DNA of 64,000 nucleotides. It comes from Bacteroidota bacterium (lineage in GTDB: Bacteria; Bacteroidota; Ignavibacteria; UBA10030). Location: NCBI GenBank assembly GCA_025454835.1, contig JALONQ010000005.1, positions 1 to 64,000 on the forward strand. Reading direction: 5' to 3'. The notes below the pieces were generated by a model. That model was not told the DNA's origin, did not search any database, and saw only the letters and a program-made list of their open reading frames with translations. This document shows, piece by piece, positions 34,716 through 46,700 of the stretch (position 1 is the first letter of the stretch; each line of letters opens with the position of its first letter). The translations under genes and the position numbers were made by a program.

Positions 34716-35507
34716 CTACTTGATCCTTGCCTTCAAGGGTCCCCGGAGGCCCTTGTATTCCCGAAGCTCGGCATCGATCGAGCCGATGGCCACTTTGGTG
34801 GTCACTTTCACCGGGATCCGACGATCGTCATTCGACAGCCATATCAGGATGCGGCCGTCGCTCTTGAAAAGCCCGCCCTCTTTGATGAGGGGCTCGATGA
34901 GGAAGCAATCGAATGTTCCGGCATCCACTGAGACCTTTTGGAATCCGAGGAATCGCACGGCCAGCGTGTAGGCGGAATCTTTGTAGAAGTTCTGGAGCTC
35001 CGTCCGCTGTCCTGGTCGCATGTTGCCGAAGTCGAAGGTGCGGGCCAGATACAGCGCAGACACCACATCCTGTACGTGTGGCGGGATCGGATAGACCCCG
35101 TCCTTTGTCCTTGCAACACCCTGGTAGTGATCGAATTCCGCCTCGAAGTCGCGCGAATAGCTTCCTTCTCGTATCCGTTGCGTGAACCGCCAGGGCATCA
35201 GGGCCGACTCATCGACGATCGTGCGATACAGGTCGTCCACTTTGTAGATCCACGAAAACGACGGAGTGGACTGAACGGAGAACTCGATCCGGTACGCCAG
35301 CCGGCCGTTCACCGTATCCATCGCCGGGATCGCGAAGACCGCCTCGCCGGCCGTGACGAATGAGTAGCCGATGTCATAGACCAATCGCTCTCCGAGACCG
35401 AACGCGGTCTGCTCGATGCGACGGAACTCGATCGCGGTCGAATCGCTGCGCGTCTGCGCGAACGTAGACGAGGCGACGATCAATATGAGGGGAATGATCG
35501 ACTGCAT
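34716..35507 (-). CDS. DUF3108-family exported protein
   Basis: 263 residues with a short signal peptide (MQSIIPLILIVASSTFAQ). Beta-rich, starting GERLVYDIGYSFVTAGEAVF and carrying DDLYRTIVDESALMPWRFTQ and GRILIWLSNDDRRIPVKVTTK, all typical of DUF3108. The family is periplasmic or outer-membrane associated with unknown role. It follows the GT9 gene; the 42-bp gap holds CTACTTCCTACTTGATACTT repeat words. Confidence 0.88.
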   Translation of the reverse strand: MQSIIPLILIVASSTFAQTRSDSTAIEFRRIEQTAFGLGERLVYDIGYSFVTAGEAVFAIPAMDTVNGRLAYRIEFSVQSTPSFSWIYKVDDLYRTIVDESALMPWRFTQRIREGSYSRDFEAEFDHYQGVARTKDGVYPIPPHVQDVVSALYLARTFDFGNMRPGQRTELQNFYKDSAYTLAVRFLGFQKVSVDAGTFDCFLIEPLIKEGGLFKSDGRILIWLSNDDRRIPVKVTTKVAIGSIDAELREYKGLRGPLKARIK

Positions 35508-35549
35508 GAATGCGTCACCAAACTCCGCCTGCTTCAGTCTTCCTACTTC

Positions 35550-36572
35550 CTACTTGATACTTCCTACTCTCTTCACCCCCTCCACCACATCCTCTACCTC
35601 GATCTGTTCCATGCACAGGTTCCCGACGCACATATTGCCGGTGCAGTGCGGACATCTCGCCGGCTCCGGCGTAAAGGTCACCGCCCGGTCGCTCAAAGGC
35701 CCCCAACGTGTCACGCTTGCCGCGGCGATGGGGGGATAGAAACCGACGACCGGAGTGCCAACCGCGGCCGCGATGTGCAACGGTCCGGTCGAATTTGCGA
35801 CGAAGACCGATCCACGCTGGATGAACGCGGCCAACTCCATCAGCGACATGCGTCCAACGCAGGCACGCGCCGCACCGCCCGAACGTTCGACCACCTCCTG
35901 CACGAGCTGCGCTTCATGCGCGCTTCCGGTCACCACGACCGGACCCCTGGGCGCAAGCGCCCGGGCCAGGTCTCCGAATCGATGCGCCGGCCAATCACGC
36001 GACGATCCGCCGCTTCCGGGATGCAGGATGGCCGGCCGGTCTTCGGGCCGCAATCCGATCTCCGTCCGCACACGCTCAGCCGCTTCGATCTGAGTGGTCG
36101 TAGGATCGAGCCGCGGACGGACTGCTTCGGGAACGTCAACACCCAGCGGCAGCAGCAGCCGCGCGTTGAAGACCGCCTCATGACGGAGTCCGGACCTGCG
36201 GTGGTCCTTCGCGCGTCGGTTGAACAAGAACGAATACCAGCGGTAAGCCGTTCCGACGCGGACCGGTATTCCCGCCCTCCACGTCAGCCAGGCCAGACGG
36301 GGCCGGGGAAAGACATGCAGGGCAACGTCAAATTGACCTGCACGGATATCGTGCAGCAACTCCTTGTCGGGACGCGGGCGACCGCCACGGTCTGCCAGAA
36401 TGACGGCATCCACGCCAGGGGCGTGTTGAACGAGCTCCTGAGTGTAGTCCCGAACGAGAAAGGTCACGCGTGCTTCCGGCCACTGCTCGCGAACGAGCTC
36501 CACGACCGGCAACGTCAGTACGACATCGCCAATGCGGTCGGTGCGGATCAGAAGGATGCGTCGGACGGTCAA
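35550..36572 (-). CDS. Glycosyltransferase family 9 (ADP-heptose:LPS heptosyltransferase-like)
   Basis: 340 residues if started at TTG 36572, which places the family opening LTVRRILLIRTDRIGDVVLT at the N-terminus; TTG at 36593 would add 7 residues. The C-terminal half has the GT9 sequences LHPGSGGSSRDWPAHRFGDL and FVANSTGPLHIAAAVGTPVVG, which bind the sugar nucleotide. It probably adds heptose to lipopolysaccharide core. The last six residues (RVGSIK) and stop are encoded by the GTAGGAAGT-type repeat between this gene and the DUF3108 gene. Confidence 0.88.
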   Translation of the reverse strand: MTVRRILLIRTDRIGDVVLTLPVVELVREQWPEARVTFLVRDYTQELVQHAPGVDAVILADRGGRPRPDKELLHDIRAGQFDVALHVFPRPRLAWLTWRAGIPVRVGTAYRWYSFLFNRRAKDHRRSGLRHEAVFNARLLLPLGVDVPEAVRPRLDPTTTQIEAAERVRTEIGLRPEDRPAILHPGSGGSSRDWPAHRFGDLARALAPRGPVVVTGSAHEAQLVQEVVERSGGAARACVGRMSLMELAAFIQRGSVFVANSTGPLHIAAAVGTPVVGFYPPIAAASVTRWGPLSDRAVTFTPEPARCPHCTGNMCVGNLCMEQIEVEDVVEGVKRVGSIK

Positions 36573-36666
36573 TCGGAATTCTGGAAATATCAATTAAGAT
36601 ACCCAGAATTGGAGAGAAGGGAAAGGAGCGTGCGGTTGGGAAACGGAGCGACAGAGGCCAATCAAT

Positions 36667-36770
36667 GGTGCGAGGTGTAAGGTGAAAGGTGTTTGGGAGG
36701 GTTCAATCGGCGCGCTTCAACAGACCCTTCCCTCCACCTTCCTCCTTCCACCTTTCACCTCTCTTCCGGC
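36667..36770. repeat. Inverted pair of AGGTGAAAGGTG arrays (empty hairpin)
   Basis: Left arm 36670-36703: GCGAGGTGTAAGGTGAAAGG, then GTGTTTGGGAGGGTTC. Right arm 36723-36770 is the inverted form, CTCCTTCCACCTTTCACCTC. About 20 bases lie between. It fills the gap between the OmpR-type regulator gene and the GT9 gene; both genes are on the minus strand, so it could end the GT9 promoter region or the regulator transcript on one side. Confidence 0.8.
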
Positions 36771-36771
36771 T

Positions 36772-37458
36772 TCACCCCTTCAGAACAAACCCTCCGTCGA
36801 AGGTGTCGAAGATCATCTTCTGCTTCTGTCCACCGTCGAGGGCAGAACGAAGGTAGCCCATGTAGACGTCGATGACGTTCGTCTCTTTGTAGTTCTCGTG
36901 TCCCCAGATCTCCTTGGCGATCTCGGCACGCGAGACGGCTTGGTTCTTGTTGCGTGCGAGGAATTCGAGGAGGCGGAATTCGATGTTGCTCATTTCGAGC
37001 GAGCGTCCCGCCCGCGTGGCCTTCTGCTCTTCCACGTTGATGCTCACATCGCCGACCTTGACCTGCGGCGGCCGAGGGGCGGCGGAGCGGCGGAGGATGG
37101 CTTCGATCCGGGCCATCAATTCGTCGAAGTCGAAGGGCTTGACGAGATAATCGTCGGCGCCAAGCCGGAGGCCTTTGACGCGGTCGTCGACGAACCGGTC
37201 GGCCGAGACGATGAAGACGGGAGTCCGAAGTCCTTCCTTGCGGAGGGTCTCCAGAACGTCGAAGCCGCTGATGCCCGGCAGGTGAATGTCGAGCAGGATC
37301 AGGTCAAACGGGGTCGCGCGGGCCTTCTGGAGACCCAGTTCTCCGGTCGGGGCCCAGTCGGAGCGATAGCCCGACCTGGACAATCGGTGGGCGACAACCG
37401 TGGCGATCGATTCTTCGTCTTCGACGATGAGGATGGAGGCGTGGGTGTCTGCGCTCAT
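36772..37458 (-). CDS. OmpR/PhoB-family response regulator (orphan)
   Basis: 228 residues from ATG at 37458 (MSADTHASILIVEDEESIAT); the longer frame from 37611 lacks a receiver-like start. Receiver domain with phosphoacceptor aspartate in LILLDIHLP and lysine in GADDYLVKPFDFDEL; C-terminal winged helix with EIAKEIWGHENYKETNVIDV and YLRSALDG. It binds direct-repeat operators when phosphorylated. No histidine kinase gene adjoins it; the only kinase in the window is at 12921. Regulated genes are unknown. Confidence 0.92.
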   Translation of the reverse strand: MSADTHASILIVEDEESIATVVAHRLSRSGYRSDWAPTGELGLQKARATPFDLILLDIHLPGISGFDVLETLRKEGLRTPVFIVSADRFVDDRVKGLRLGADDYLVKPFDFDELMARIEAILRRSAAPRPPQVKVGDVSINVEEQKATRAGRSLEMSNIEFRLLEFLARNKNQAVSRAEIAKEIWGHENYKETNVIDVYMGYLRSALDGGQKQKMIFDTFDGGFVLKG

Positions 37459-37546
37459 GGCGGGGTTAAAACTAGGGATTTCAACCGCGGAAATCAATGG
37501 GAGACGGGAAGCACGAATCGGGGAAAGCGCAATACGAAACAATTTC

Positions 37547-37634
37547 GAAGCCCGGCGAAGAACCTCCGTCCGGCCTAGATCTACTGGCAGTGACCAGTGA
37601 TCACTGATCACTGATCAGTGGCCTCTGACCTCTG
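37547..37634. repeat. Hairpin/palindrome element downstream of the giant T9SS gene
   Basis: A block starting GAAGCCCGGCGAAGAACCTC, then AGATCTACTGGCAGTGACC and nested palindromes GATCACTGATCAC and CACTGATCAGTGG. Its first 43 bases match the block at 47928 with only a few differences. The minus strand could form a hairpin GGCCGGACGG/GCCGGGC after the giant gene (stop 37701). Both copies follow T9SS genes by 70-180 bp. No gene is visible in 37459-37700. Confidence 0.8.
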
Positions 37635-37700
37635 GCCTATGGGCTTCACCCGCTCTGGGAAGTGGTTCGCCGCTTCGCGGCGTTTGTAGTGGGCCTCCGG

Positions 37701-40700
37701 CTACCTGTTCAACACCATCTTCACCATCTTCCGCTCCTTCCCCGCCTCCAATCGGGCAAAGTAAACACCGCTCGGCAGGCTCCGCGCATCGAACGTCACC
37801 TCGTACAGCCGACCCGCCGTGGCCGTTCCGGTGAAGAGCGACGTCACTTCCTGCCCCAGCACGTTGAAGACAGTTACTGTTGCTGTTCCCGTTTGCTCCA
37901 CCGTGAACGAGAGGTTGGTCTCTGGATTGAACGGATTGGGGAAGTTCTGATGCAACGCCGTCGTCTTCGGCACCAACGAGATCCCGTCGGAGTTCTGCTC
38001 GACGAACGCCTCCGAACCCACCACCAGCCGGAACCTCCGCATCCCGCTTCGACTGTTCACTGTTATCGGTTCACCGTTCACCAGCCTCATCCCAGTTCTC
38101 GTGTCGAGATCGAACAGATACACCGGCTGTCCCGCACCGTCGATGCCCGTGAACGTCAGCGCCACATCGACCCGCGGCTCAGGCGTACGAAGCACCATGC
38201 CCCATGCCCTTTCCTGCTTGTCGTTCGACCTGACGTCATACGCATTGACGCCCTCCTCCGTCTCGAAGCCCACCGAGAGCGCTCCCGAGCCGACCAACGG
38301 TGGCTCGAACATGTCGAACTCGTCGTCTCCTTCGGATGCGCGACCGTCGATACCGGCGATGTTGCCAATGTCCACCACTCCGTTGTCGGCGCGCGTGGCG
38401 TCCACGCGAATGCGCCACGACGTTCCCGGGTCCTCCGCCGCAACCGCTCGCCACCCGTCGGGGACCGCGGTCGAAGCCCGGTCGGCGATGTTGAACCTCA
38501 AGCTTGTCGCGAACGGCAATTTCACCACCCATCCCTCCCACGCCTTGAGCGTGTCGGGGTTCAGCCTCCAACCCGACTGCTCGCCCCCAACGCCGATGAA
38601 CGCGGCCGTATGCCCGGTCAGCGTCGATCCATCGGCAAGTCGCAAACTGTCCTTGTGAATGTCAAACGCGAACGGATTACCGACGAAGTTGTATCCGGCG
38701 TTGAGTGCGATACCCGTCTTGTTGTAGTCCTCCGCCTTCAGCATCGTCCCCGGCCCTGTTCGGACCACCGTGCCGCTCTTCAGGATCAGCAGGAACGCAC
38801 GGCCCGGCGTCAGTACCGACTGTGTACGGAAGCCCGGATACTCATCGAACGGGTCGCTGGCGTTGTTCCCGACGTTGTCCTTCAGCTTGTAGAACCGCCA
38901 TGATTCATCGTTGTAGGCGGGCAGGCCCGTCCGGACCTCGAACACGTCCTGCGGGGTCTTGTTCGTCAGGTCGAGCGGCACAGAGAACATCCGATACGCA
39001 TACGTCTTCGGCGCGCTCGACGGAAGCGCGGTCACGCTCGCCTGCGCCACCGGCGAACCGGTCTGCGGATCGCGCCGCTCCACGACGTCGGAGATCTGGA
39101 TGCGCACCGAATAGGTCGGCGAAATGCGGACGTTTCCCGCACCGTCCGTCGCTACGATGCGGTAGTCCACTCCATGGTACCGATTCAACGCGATGTACTC
39201 CTGCGGGAGTGACACCGTGGATCCGCCCAGATTCAGGAAAGCCTGTTGCTGGCCCAAAGACCAGGGGGTCCCGGCCCGGCGAGACTGGAGCAGCAACGAT
39301 TGCACACCCGAGCCGACGTCCGACGCCCCGGCGCTGATCATGATCGGTTGCGGACTAGACGTGGAGAACGTCGCGACCGCATTCGAATCGTGCGTGATCA
39401 CCGGCGGTATGTTGTCGAACGAGACACTCACGCCGGCGGCCGATGCCGGATTCTTGTTCCCGGCGCCATCTTGCAGATACAGATACAGCATCGTATTCCC
39501 CTGCACGTTCCATGGTAACATGACCGACGTCCCGCTCACGGCCACGGAGCTACCAGGATTGCCGACGGTCGGAGCGAACCCGAGGTTGTACCACGCCATC
39601 GGCGTGCCGCTCGGGTCCGTCGGTCCGGTCCAGGTGATCGTGATCGGGCTCTGCCGCTGCCAGCCGCTTCCGCTCACCGACAGGTTCATCGGAGCCGGCG
39701 GCGCGGTCTCGTCGAGCACCGTCGCGGAGGCTTCGGTCGAGTAGGACGAGAAGCCGACAGCGTTGTAGGCCCGCACGCGGTAGGTATACGTGATCGTTTC
39801 GGTGAGCAGCGAATCCGTGGCGCCGCTCTGATCGCCCGGCACGACGGCGATCTCAGAGAAGCTCCCGCCATTCCGGCGCTCGACCCGGTACGATTGTGCC
39901 AGTCCCCCGCCGGCCATCCAACTGACGGTGACCTTGCGGCCCGGCAGGGCCGTGGCTCCCAGCATCGTCGGCGTTTGGGGCGGGGCCGAGAGGACCGAGA
40001 ACGAGACGACCGGACTGAAGAGGCTCCAGCCTGCAACGTTCCGGGCGCGGATCCTCCAGTAGTAGGTGGAGCCAAGACTGAGGTTGGAGACGTTCAAGCT
40101 CGTGTCGACGCGCGTGGAATCGTCGATGAGGGCTCCCACGGAGAGGTCGGGCTGCAAGCCGAACTGCACGTGGTACGTCGTGGCGCCCGACGGACGCTGC
40201 CACACCAAGGTAAGCGTCGGCGACTGATTCTGCGCTCCGTTCGACGGCGACAGGATCTGAGGCGCGTTGGGAACGGCGATGGTGGTCGTGAAGGCCCACG
40301 AAGCGTATGCACTGGTATCGTAGAAATTGTACGCACGAACGCGCCAATAGTAGCCCGTTCCGTACTGGAGCGTCATGATCGGCGGCGTGAGCGACGTGCC
40401 GGTGGTCGACTGCTCGTAGGTCAACGGCGGCGTGAACGCGTTGCTCGTCGCGATCTGCATCTGGTAGCCGACGGCCCCCGATGAGGGGTTCCAGGTCAGC
40501 GTCGGAGTCAGCGGGACCCCGGTGGCGCCGTTGAGCGGCGCGACGAGCACCGGCACCGCGGGGATCGCCGGCCTCGTCGTGAATTGCCAGGTGCCCGAGA
40601 TCGTCGAACCGCCGGCGTTGTTCGCCTTGACCCTCCAGAAGTATTGCGTGAGCGGGAGCAGGTTGTCGACCTGATGACTGGTCGAGGTCAGGCCAAAGGC

Positions 40701-43700
40701 CGACGCACGTATATTGGAAAACCCGGCGTCGAGGGCCACTTCGAGGTCGTATGACGACGCACGTGCGGCAGCGCTCCAGCTCATCGTCAGCGACGTCGTC
40801 GTCGCAGCAGCCCCGTTTCCGGGCGAGACGAGCGTGGGCGGGTCGGGCAGCGCGATCACCGTCGTGAAACTAAAGGCCGCGCTGTACGCGCTTGCCCCGC
40901 CGGCGTTCACGGCACGAACTCGCCAGTAGTACAGGGTGCTGTTCGTGAGTCCCGTCGGCTGGACGGAGGTCCCGGTCAGGCCTGTGGTCGAGTAAACGAG
41001 CGGACTGAAGCCGGAGGACGTCGAGACCTGCACCTCGTACGTCGAAGCGCCGGCGGAGCTTCCCCACGACAACGTCAGCGTGAGCGGCTGGTTCTGCGCA
41101 CCGTTCCCCGGCAGGGCCGGCGTGGGCGACGACGGAGCTCCGGCGAGGGCCGTGAAGCTCCAGGTCGCCGAGAAGGGGCCGTATCCTGCCGCATTCTTGG
41201 CCCGCACTCGCCAATAGTAGACTGCCCCTGACTGAAGTCCGAAGATCTGCCTGGAGGTGGCTGTCAGTGTGCTGTCGTCCACGAGCGACGTGTTGAATAG
41301 GGCATCGGTCGAGACCTGAAGTCGATAGGACGTGGCATTGGCGACCCCTGTCCACGACAGGACCTGCCCGTCGAGCGGGATATTCGCCGCCCCGTTCGAC
41401 GGGGACGAAAGGACCGCCTGCGCCGGGGGGCTGCCGGCGGTCGTGAAGTGCCTGGTGGACGATGCCGCCGTGCCGCCCGAGTTCTTCGCCGTCACGCGCC
41501 AGTAGTAGGTGGTAGACTGCGCCAGTCCATTGACCGTGAACGACGTGTCGGCGATGTCGACGGGATTCGTGAAGGTGGTGGCGAACGCCGCGTCGGTGGA
41601 GACGGCCAGATCGTACGCGGTCGCGCGGGCCGCCGCATTCCAGACGAACCGTACGCTCGTCGGCTGGTCGACAGCGGCATCGGCCGGAAGGGCCAGGCTC
41701 GGCACCGCGGGAGCCGCGATGAGCGTCGTGAAGATCCAAGAAGACGAATACGGACCATTACCGGCGCCGTTGGACGCCAGCACGCGCCAGTAGTAGATGG
41801 TGGCATATTGAAGACCCGTCGCCTGGATCGACGTTCCGGTGTGGCCGGAGGAATCCATGACCAACGTCGAGAAGTTCACGGCCGTCGAGATCTGGATGCG
41901 ATAGCTGGAGGCGGTCGCCACGCCGTTCCACGAGAGCGTCGCATTCAGCGGTTGCGTCACGGCTCCGTTGGATGGTGACTGCAGCGTCACCTGGGCTGGG
42001 ATGGTCGGGATGGTGGTGAATGACCACGCCGACGAGAATGCGCTGGCCCCATTCGTGTTCGCCGCCAGCACGCGCCAGTAGTAGGCCTGGTTGTTGTTCA
42101 GCGTCGAGCCAGGGATCGTGAACGACGTATCGGTCAGGCTCGGGTTGTCGATGTTCAGCGCCGTGAAGTCCGACACGGGCGAGACCTGCAATCGGTACGA
42201 CGTCGCCGTGGCCGACGACCGCCACCGCAGGGTCGGCGTCAGCGCCACATTCACGGCACCGTTGAGGGGTGAGGCCAGGATCGGGGTGCCCGGCGGCGGC
42301 GAGGCGGCGGTGGTCGTGGCCGACGCGGCGGAGCTGCGGGCTCCTTCGAATCCCGTCACGTCGACGGCGGAGATCCGGTAGAAGTAAGTGGATCCGACGG
42401 CCAGGCCGGCGTTGGAGAATGCCGTATTGGTGGTGGAATCGACGAGAGACATCGACGTCGAATCGGCGCCGCGATAGATCTTGTAGCGGAGCAAACCCAC
42501 CGCTCCCCCACCGTTCTGCCAGCCGAGACCGATGGTTGTGCCTACGGCATTTGCCGTGAGATTCACCGGTGGCAACTGGAGATTGAACTCCTGCGGAGAT
42601 CGTGCCACGTTGGAGATCCGAACTTCATCCACCGACACGGACCACACTCCGGACCACATGCCAATCACGAGGTCACCGGTATTGTCGGTGCTCCCCTGGG
42701 GTGTCACGTTGGACCGACCGCGTTCGACCCCATCGACATAGAGGACCGACACGGTGGGCGAGATGACCGACGCAATATGGTGCCAACGTCCATCCGCCAG
42801 CGAGCGGCTGTCCATCAGCCCGGTTCTCTCTCCAGCGGTCGTGCCGGAGAAGACCTCTGATGTCGCAGAGGCATTGCCATTCGACAAGGTGAGATACCAA
42901 CCCGGAGATGGAAGGCCCGGGAACTTGGTGAGCGTCATGAAGCCTGATGCCGTGGAGGTCTGCTGGACGCGGTACCAACCCTCAGCGGTGAAGGCGCCCG
43001 AGCCAAAGTTCAGCGAAGCCGCATGGGGTACCACAATGCCAGTCGCACCTGCTGGATTGACCATCAACCGATCAGAGCCGAAGCGTCCGGTCAATTCGAC
43101 CGATCCGGTCACGACGGAACCGTTGTTCCCGAATCCGCTCGCATCAACGACGGTCGAACCCACCTGCTCATTCATATGTAAGAGCAGGACCGTATTCGCA
43201 TCCGCCGTGTATTCTCCCGGCAGCGTCGGCTGGACCGTCAATCCCACCGGACGTGTCGAGATCGTCAGTCCGGCTACGATCGTGTTCGTCACGGCGCACG
43301 TATAATGGCCGTTGTTCGCCGCCGTCAGGCCGCTCAACGTGAGCGTGCTCGACGTGCCCGAGGGCACGATGTTGCCGCCTTTGTACCACTGATACCGGTT
43401 GGCCGTGCCGTCGACCGTGGCCGAGAATGTGACGCTGCTGCCGGAGAGGATCACCGTGTCGCGGGCCGTACCGATGCTGTCCTGAGGCGAAACACCGAAG
43501 GAGACCGACGCCACCGCCGCGTTCGGCTCCAGATCGCCGAAGGTGAACCGGTTCCCGCCGACGTTAAGATATTGAACGCTGGTCAACGGCGTGAGGTTCG
43601 GCAGACGGACGAATCGGTTGTTGTTCAGGTAGAGGTGCTGCAGCAAGGTCAGGCGGCGGATCGAATCGGGTACGGCTCCTGCGAACTGATTGTTCTGCAG

Positions 43701-46700
43701 GAAGAGGTGCGTCAGTCGGGTGAGACGCCCGATCTGCTGAGGGATCTCTCCCGTCAGCCGGTTGTTCTGGAAGTCGAGCGCGAACAATTGCGAAAGGTTC
43801 GTCAGTTCGACCGGCAACGTGCCCGTCAGTTGGTTGTTGCCCACCAACAGGTTGACGAGCGTCGAGATCGACCCAAGTTCCGGCGGGATCGGACCGGTCA
43901 GCTGGTTGTTGCTCAGTTCCAGGACCCACAGTTTCGGAAGATTGCCCAGCGTTGCCGGGATGCTCCCCGATATCTGGTTGCCCTGCATGTACACGAGTCG
44001 CAGTTCCGGCAGGTTACCAAGCTCAGCCGGCAGGGGACCGGACAGTCCGCTGTTCCACATGATCAGGTCCGTCAGCGCGCTCATCTGCCCGATCGTTGCC
44101 GGGAGTCCACCGGTGAAGTGGTTGTAGCCCAGGTCCAGTTTCCACACCGCGCTGAGGTTCCCAACACTGAGGGGGATCGGTCCGACGAGGTTGTTGTTGG
44201 AAAGGACGATCTCCGTCACGCGTGCACCGGCCACGGTGATGCCGTGCCAGGTGTCGACCGGGCCGGTCAGCCAGTTGGTCTTGTTCGTCCAACCCGACCC
44301 GTTGGTGCTGTTGTAGAGATCCACGAGTGCCAGCGAATCGGCGAAGAGCGGAGTCCCCCATCCGCCGATGTGATACAGCGAATCCACCTCCGCCGCGCTG
44401 ATCGCGCGGTTGTAAATGCGGATGTCGTCGAGGCCTCCTTTGTAGTTTCGGTCAGCATTCGGGACGTGTTCGTTGCTCGCGATGCGCAGTCGATTGTTGT
44501 CATAGTAGATCGCCCCGGTGCCTGACATGGACTTACGGAGTACTCCGTTGACATAGTATTTCAGCGCGGCACCATCATACGTCCCGACGACATGCGTCCA
44601 CTGACTCTTCCATGCCGATTGAAACGCCGTCACCAGGTCATATGAACCGGAACTGGGCCGGACGGTGAACACCAGGGAATCGTCGGTGGGTGAATATCCT
44701 ATTGCCAATTGGAATCCGCCCGGAGTCGCATCCAACGTCGATACGATGACATCCTGTTGTCCGTCGCGACCATCGCTGTTGATCCAGGCCGAGACGGTTA
44801 CCTGAGCGGTTGGATGGATGCGTGCATCAATAGGCCCCCGCAAGTAGTCGTCGGACCCATTGAACATGAGAGACGAACTGGCCATGCCAAGCCGGTCGGT
44901 AACAGCCAGCGGGGCCCCTATGTCGATCAGATCAAACGAATTGCCTGAACTATCGGCTCGGCTGCCTTGCGTGAATGGATAGAATGCGATCAGACCCTCA
45001 GGATATGCGGCCGCTTCGTTGCTGAGGGGGCTCTCATAGCCCAAAGCATTTACCGCACTGATCCGGAAGGTGTAGCTTAGACCATTCAGGAGTCCCGAGA
45101 TTGTTCGCGTCGTATCGGCACTCGACGACGTTGAATCCCGCAGCGTGATCGGAGGCGAAAAAATATCGTAGTAGATGCGGTACTTGACGACGTCAGCTTC
45201 CGGGTTTCTGGACCATGACAATGATATTTGTCGGTCGCCGGCACTTGCCGTCAAGTTCTGCGGCGCAGTTGGCGGAGCATCCAGCGGCCATCCACCCAGG
45301 CGATACAGTGAATCCACCTCCGCCGCGCTCAGGGCGCGGTTGTAGATGCGGATGTCGTCGATCAAGCCGGCGAAATAGGCAAGATCGCGAGCCGGTCCAT
45401 AGACACCGATCTTCAGCGGTTCCGCCGTAGATACCAATGGACCGCTCACCGAAAGTTGACCATCCAATTGACCGTCAAGATAGATCTTCGAGGTCGACCC
45501 GTCGAACGTGGTGACCACATGGTACCATCTCAACGAATCGAGTGATGTCGCTCCGTTGTGCCAATGCCAACCGCTCGTTCCTCCGGTGTTAAGGTGCATG
45601 CGCACTTGCGGCGGATTGGCAGATCGGTCGACCATCAGCGAGTAGTCGGCATTAACAAGGTCTTGATCCACCCCCTTGGTAATGATCGCCTGGCTGATGG
45701 AGGTGCTATTGGGCGCAAGCTGTATCCACGCCGACAGCGTGAATGCACTCGGCGTTCGCAAATGTTGGATGTCCGCAACCTCCACATACGCATTTGTCCC
45801 ATTGAAGGAGAACGCTGACAGGGAATTTCCAAAGCGGTCCGTCGCGAGGTTAGCTCCGTACGTCACGCCATCATGCGCATAATCGCTTTCGTCGTTGGCA
45901 CTCATGTTGAACGGATAGTGGGCAACGAGTGTTAAATCCTCTGTGACGACCGTCTTCACCGCCCAACTCTTCGCGCTCTCGAAGTCCGTCGAATCCGTCG
46001 CTGTCACCCGCCAGTAGTAGGTGCCAGGAGAAAGAGGTGCCGTTGTGAAAGATGTTGATTGGTCGTGTGCCGAATAGAGCGTGACGTTGTTGGAATCGGT
46101 GCCGCTGTAGACGTTGTACCGCTTGAGGGGCACGGCTCCGCCGCCGTTTTGCCAGGTCAACGTCACCTGACGGGAGGGGTTATTCGAACCGACGAGCGCG
46201 ACCGGAGGAAGCTGCAGGTTAAAGCCCTGCGGCGACCGCGCAATATTGGAAATGCGCACCTCGTCCATGAGTCCCTGGAAGGTCCCCTGGTTCGTGAACG
46301 ACGAGAAATACGGGTCTTTACCGATCCAGAGCGGCTCCGCATTCTGCACCAGCGTGCCTAGCACTTCCGTGGTCCGATATACCTCAACACCGTTCACGTA
46401 GAACGTGATCGTCACGTTGGATCCTGCGATCGTACGGCTGGCGGCGATATGCCGCCATTGCTGCGTCTGGACCACGTTGGCCGGCGTCACGGCATCGTGC
46501 CACACGGACCCGTAGCGCCCGTTGAGCCGCAGGGCGCCGCCGGGATGGATCATGAAGATGTACGGGTGTACGGTATTCGTCGATCGCTTGGAGACGAGTC
46601 CGAATCCGGCGTCGGCGCCGGTGGCCGTGAAATCCGTCATCGATGCCTTGATCCACATTTCGATCGTCAGGTCGGTCAGGCTCAGCGCGGCGTCGTGCGC

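Noticed and set aside
33553-34971. Plus-strand frame with FWLLTSGFWLL repeats
   Set aside because: It reads the 21-bp intergenic array and the antisense of two genes; the repeated words give the residues, not a protein.
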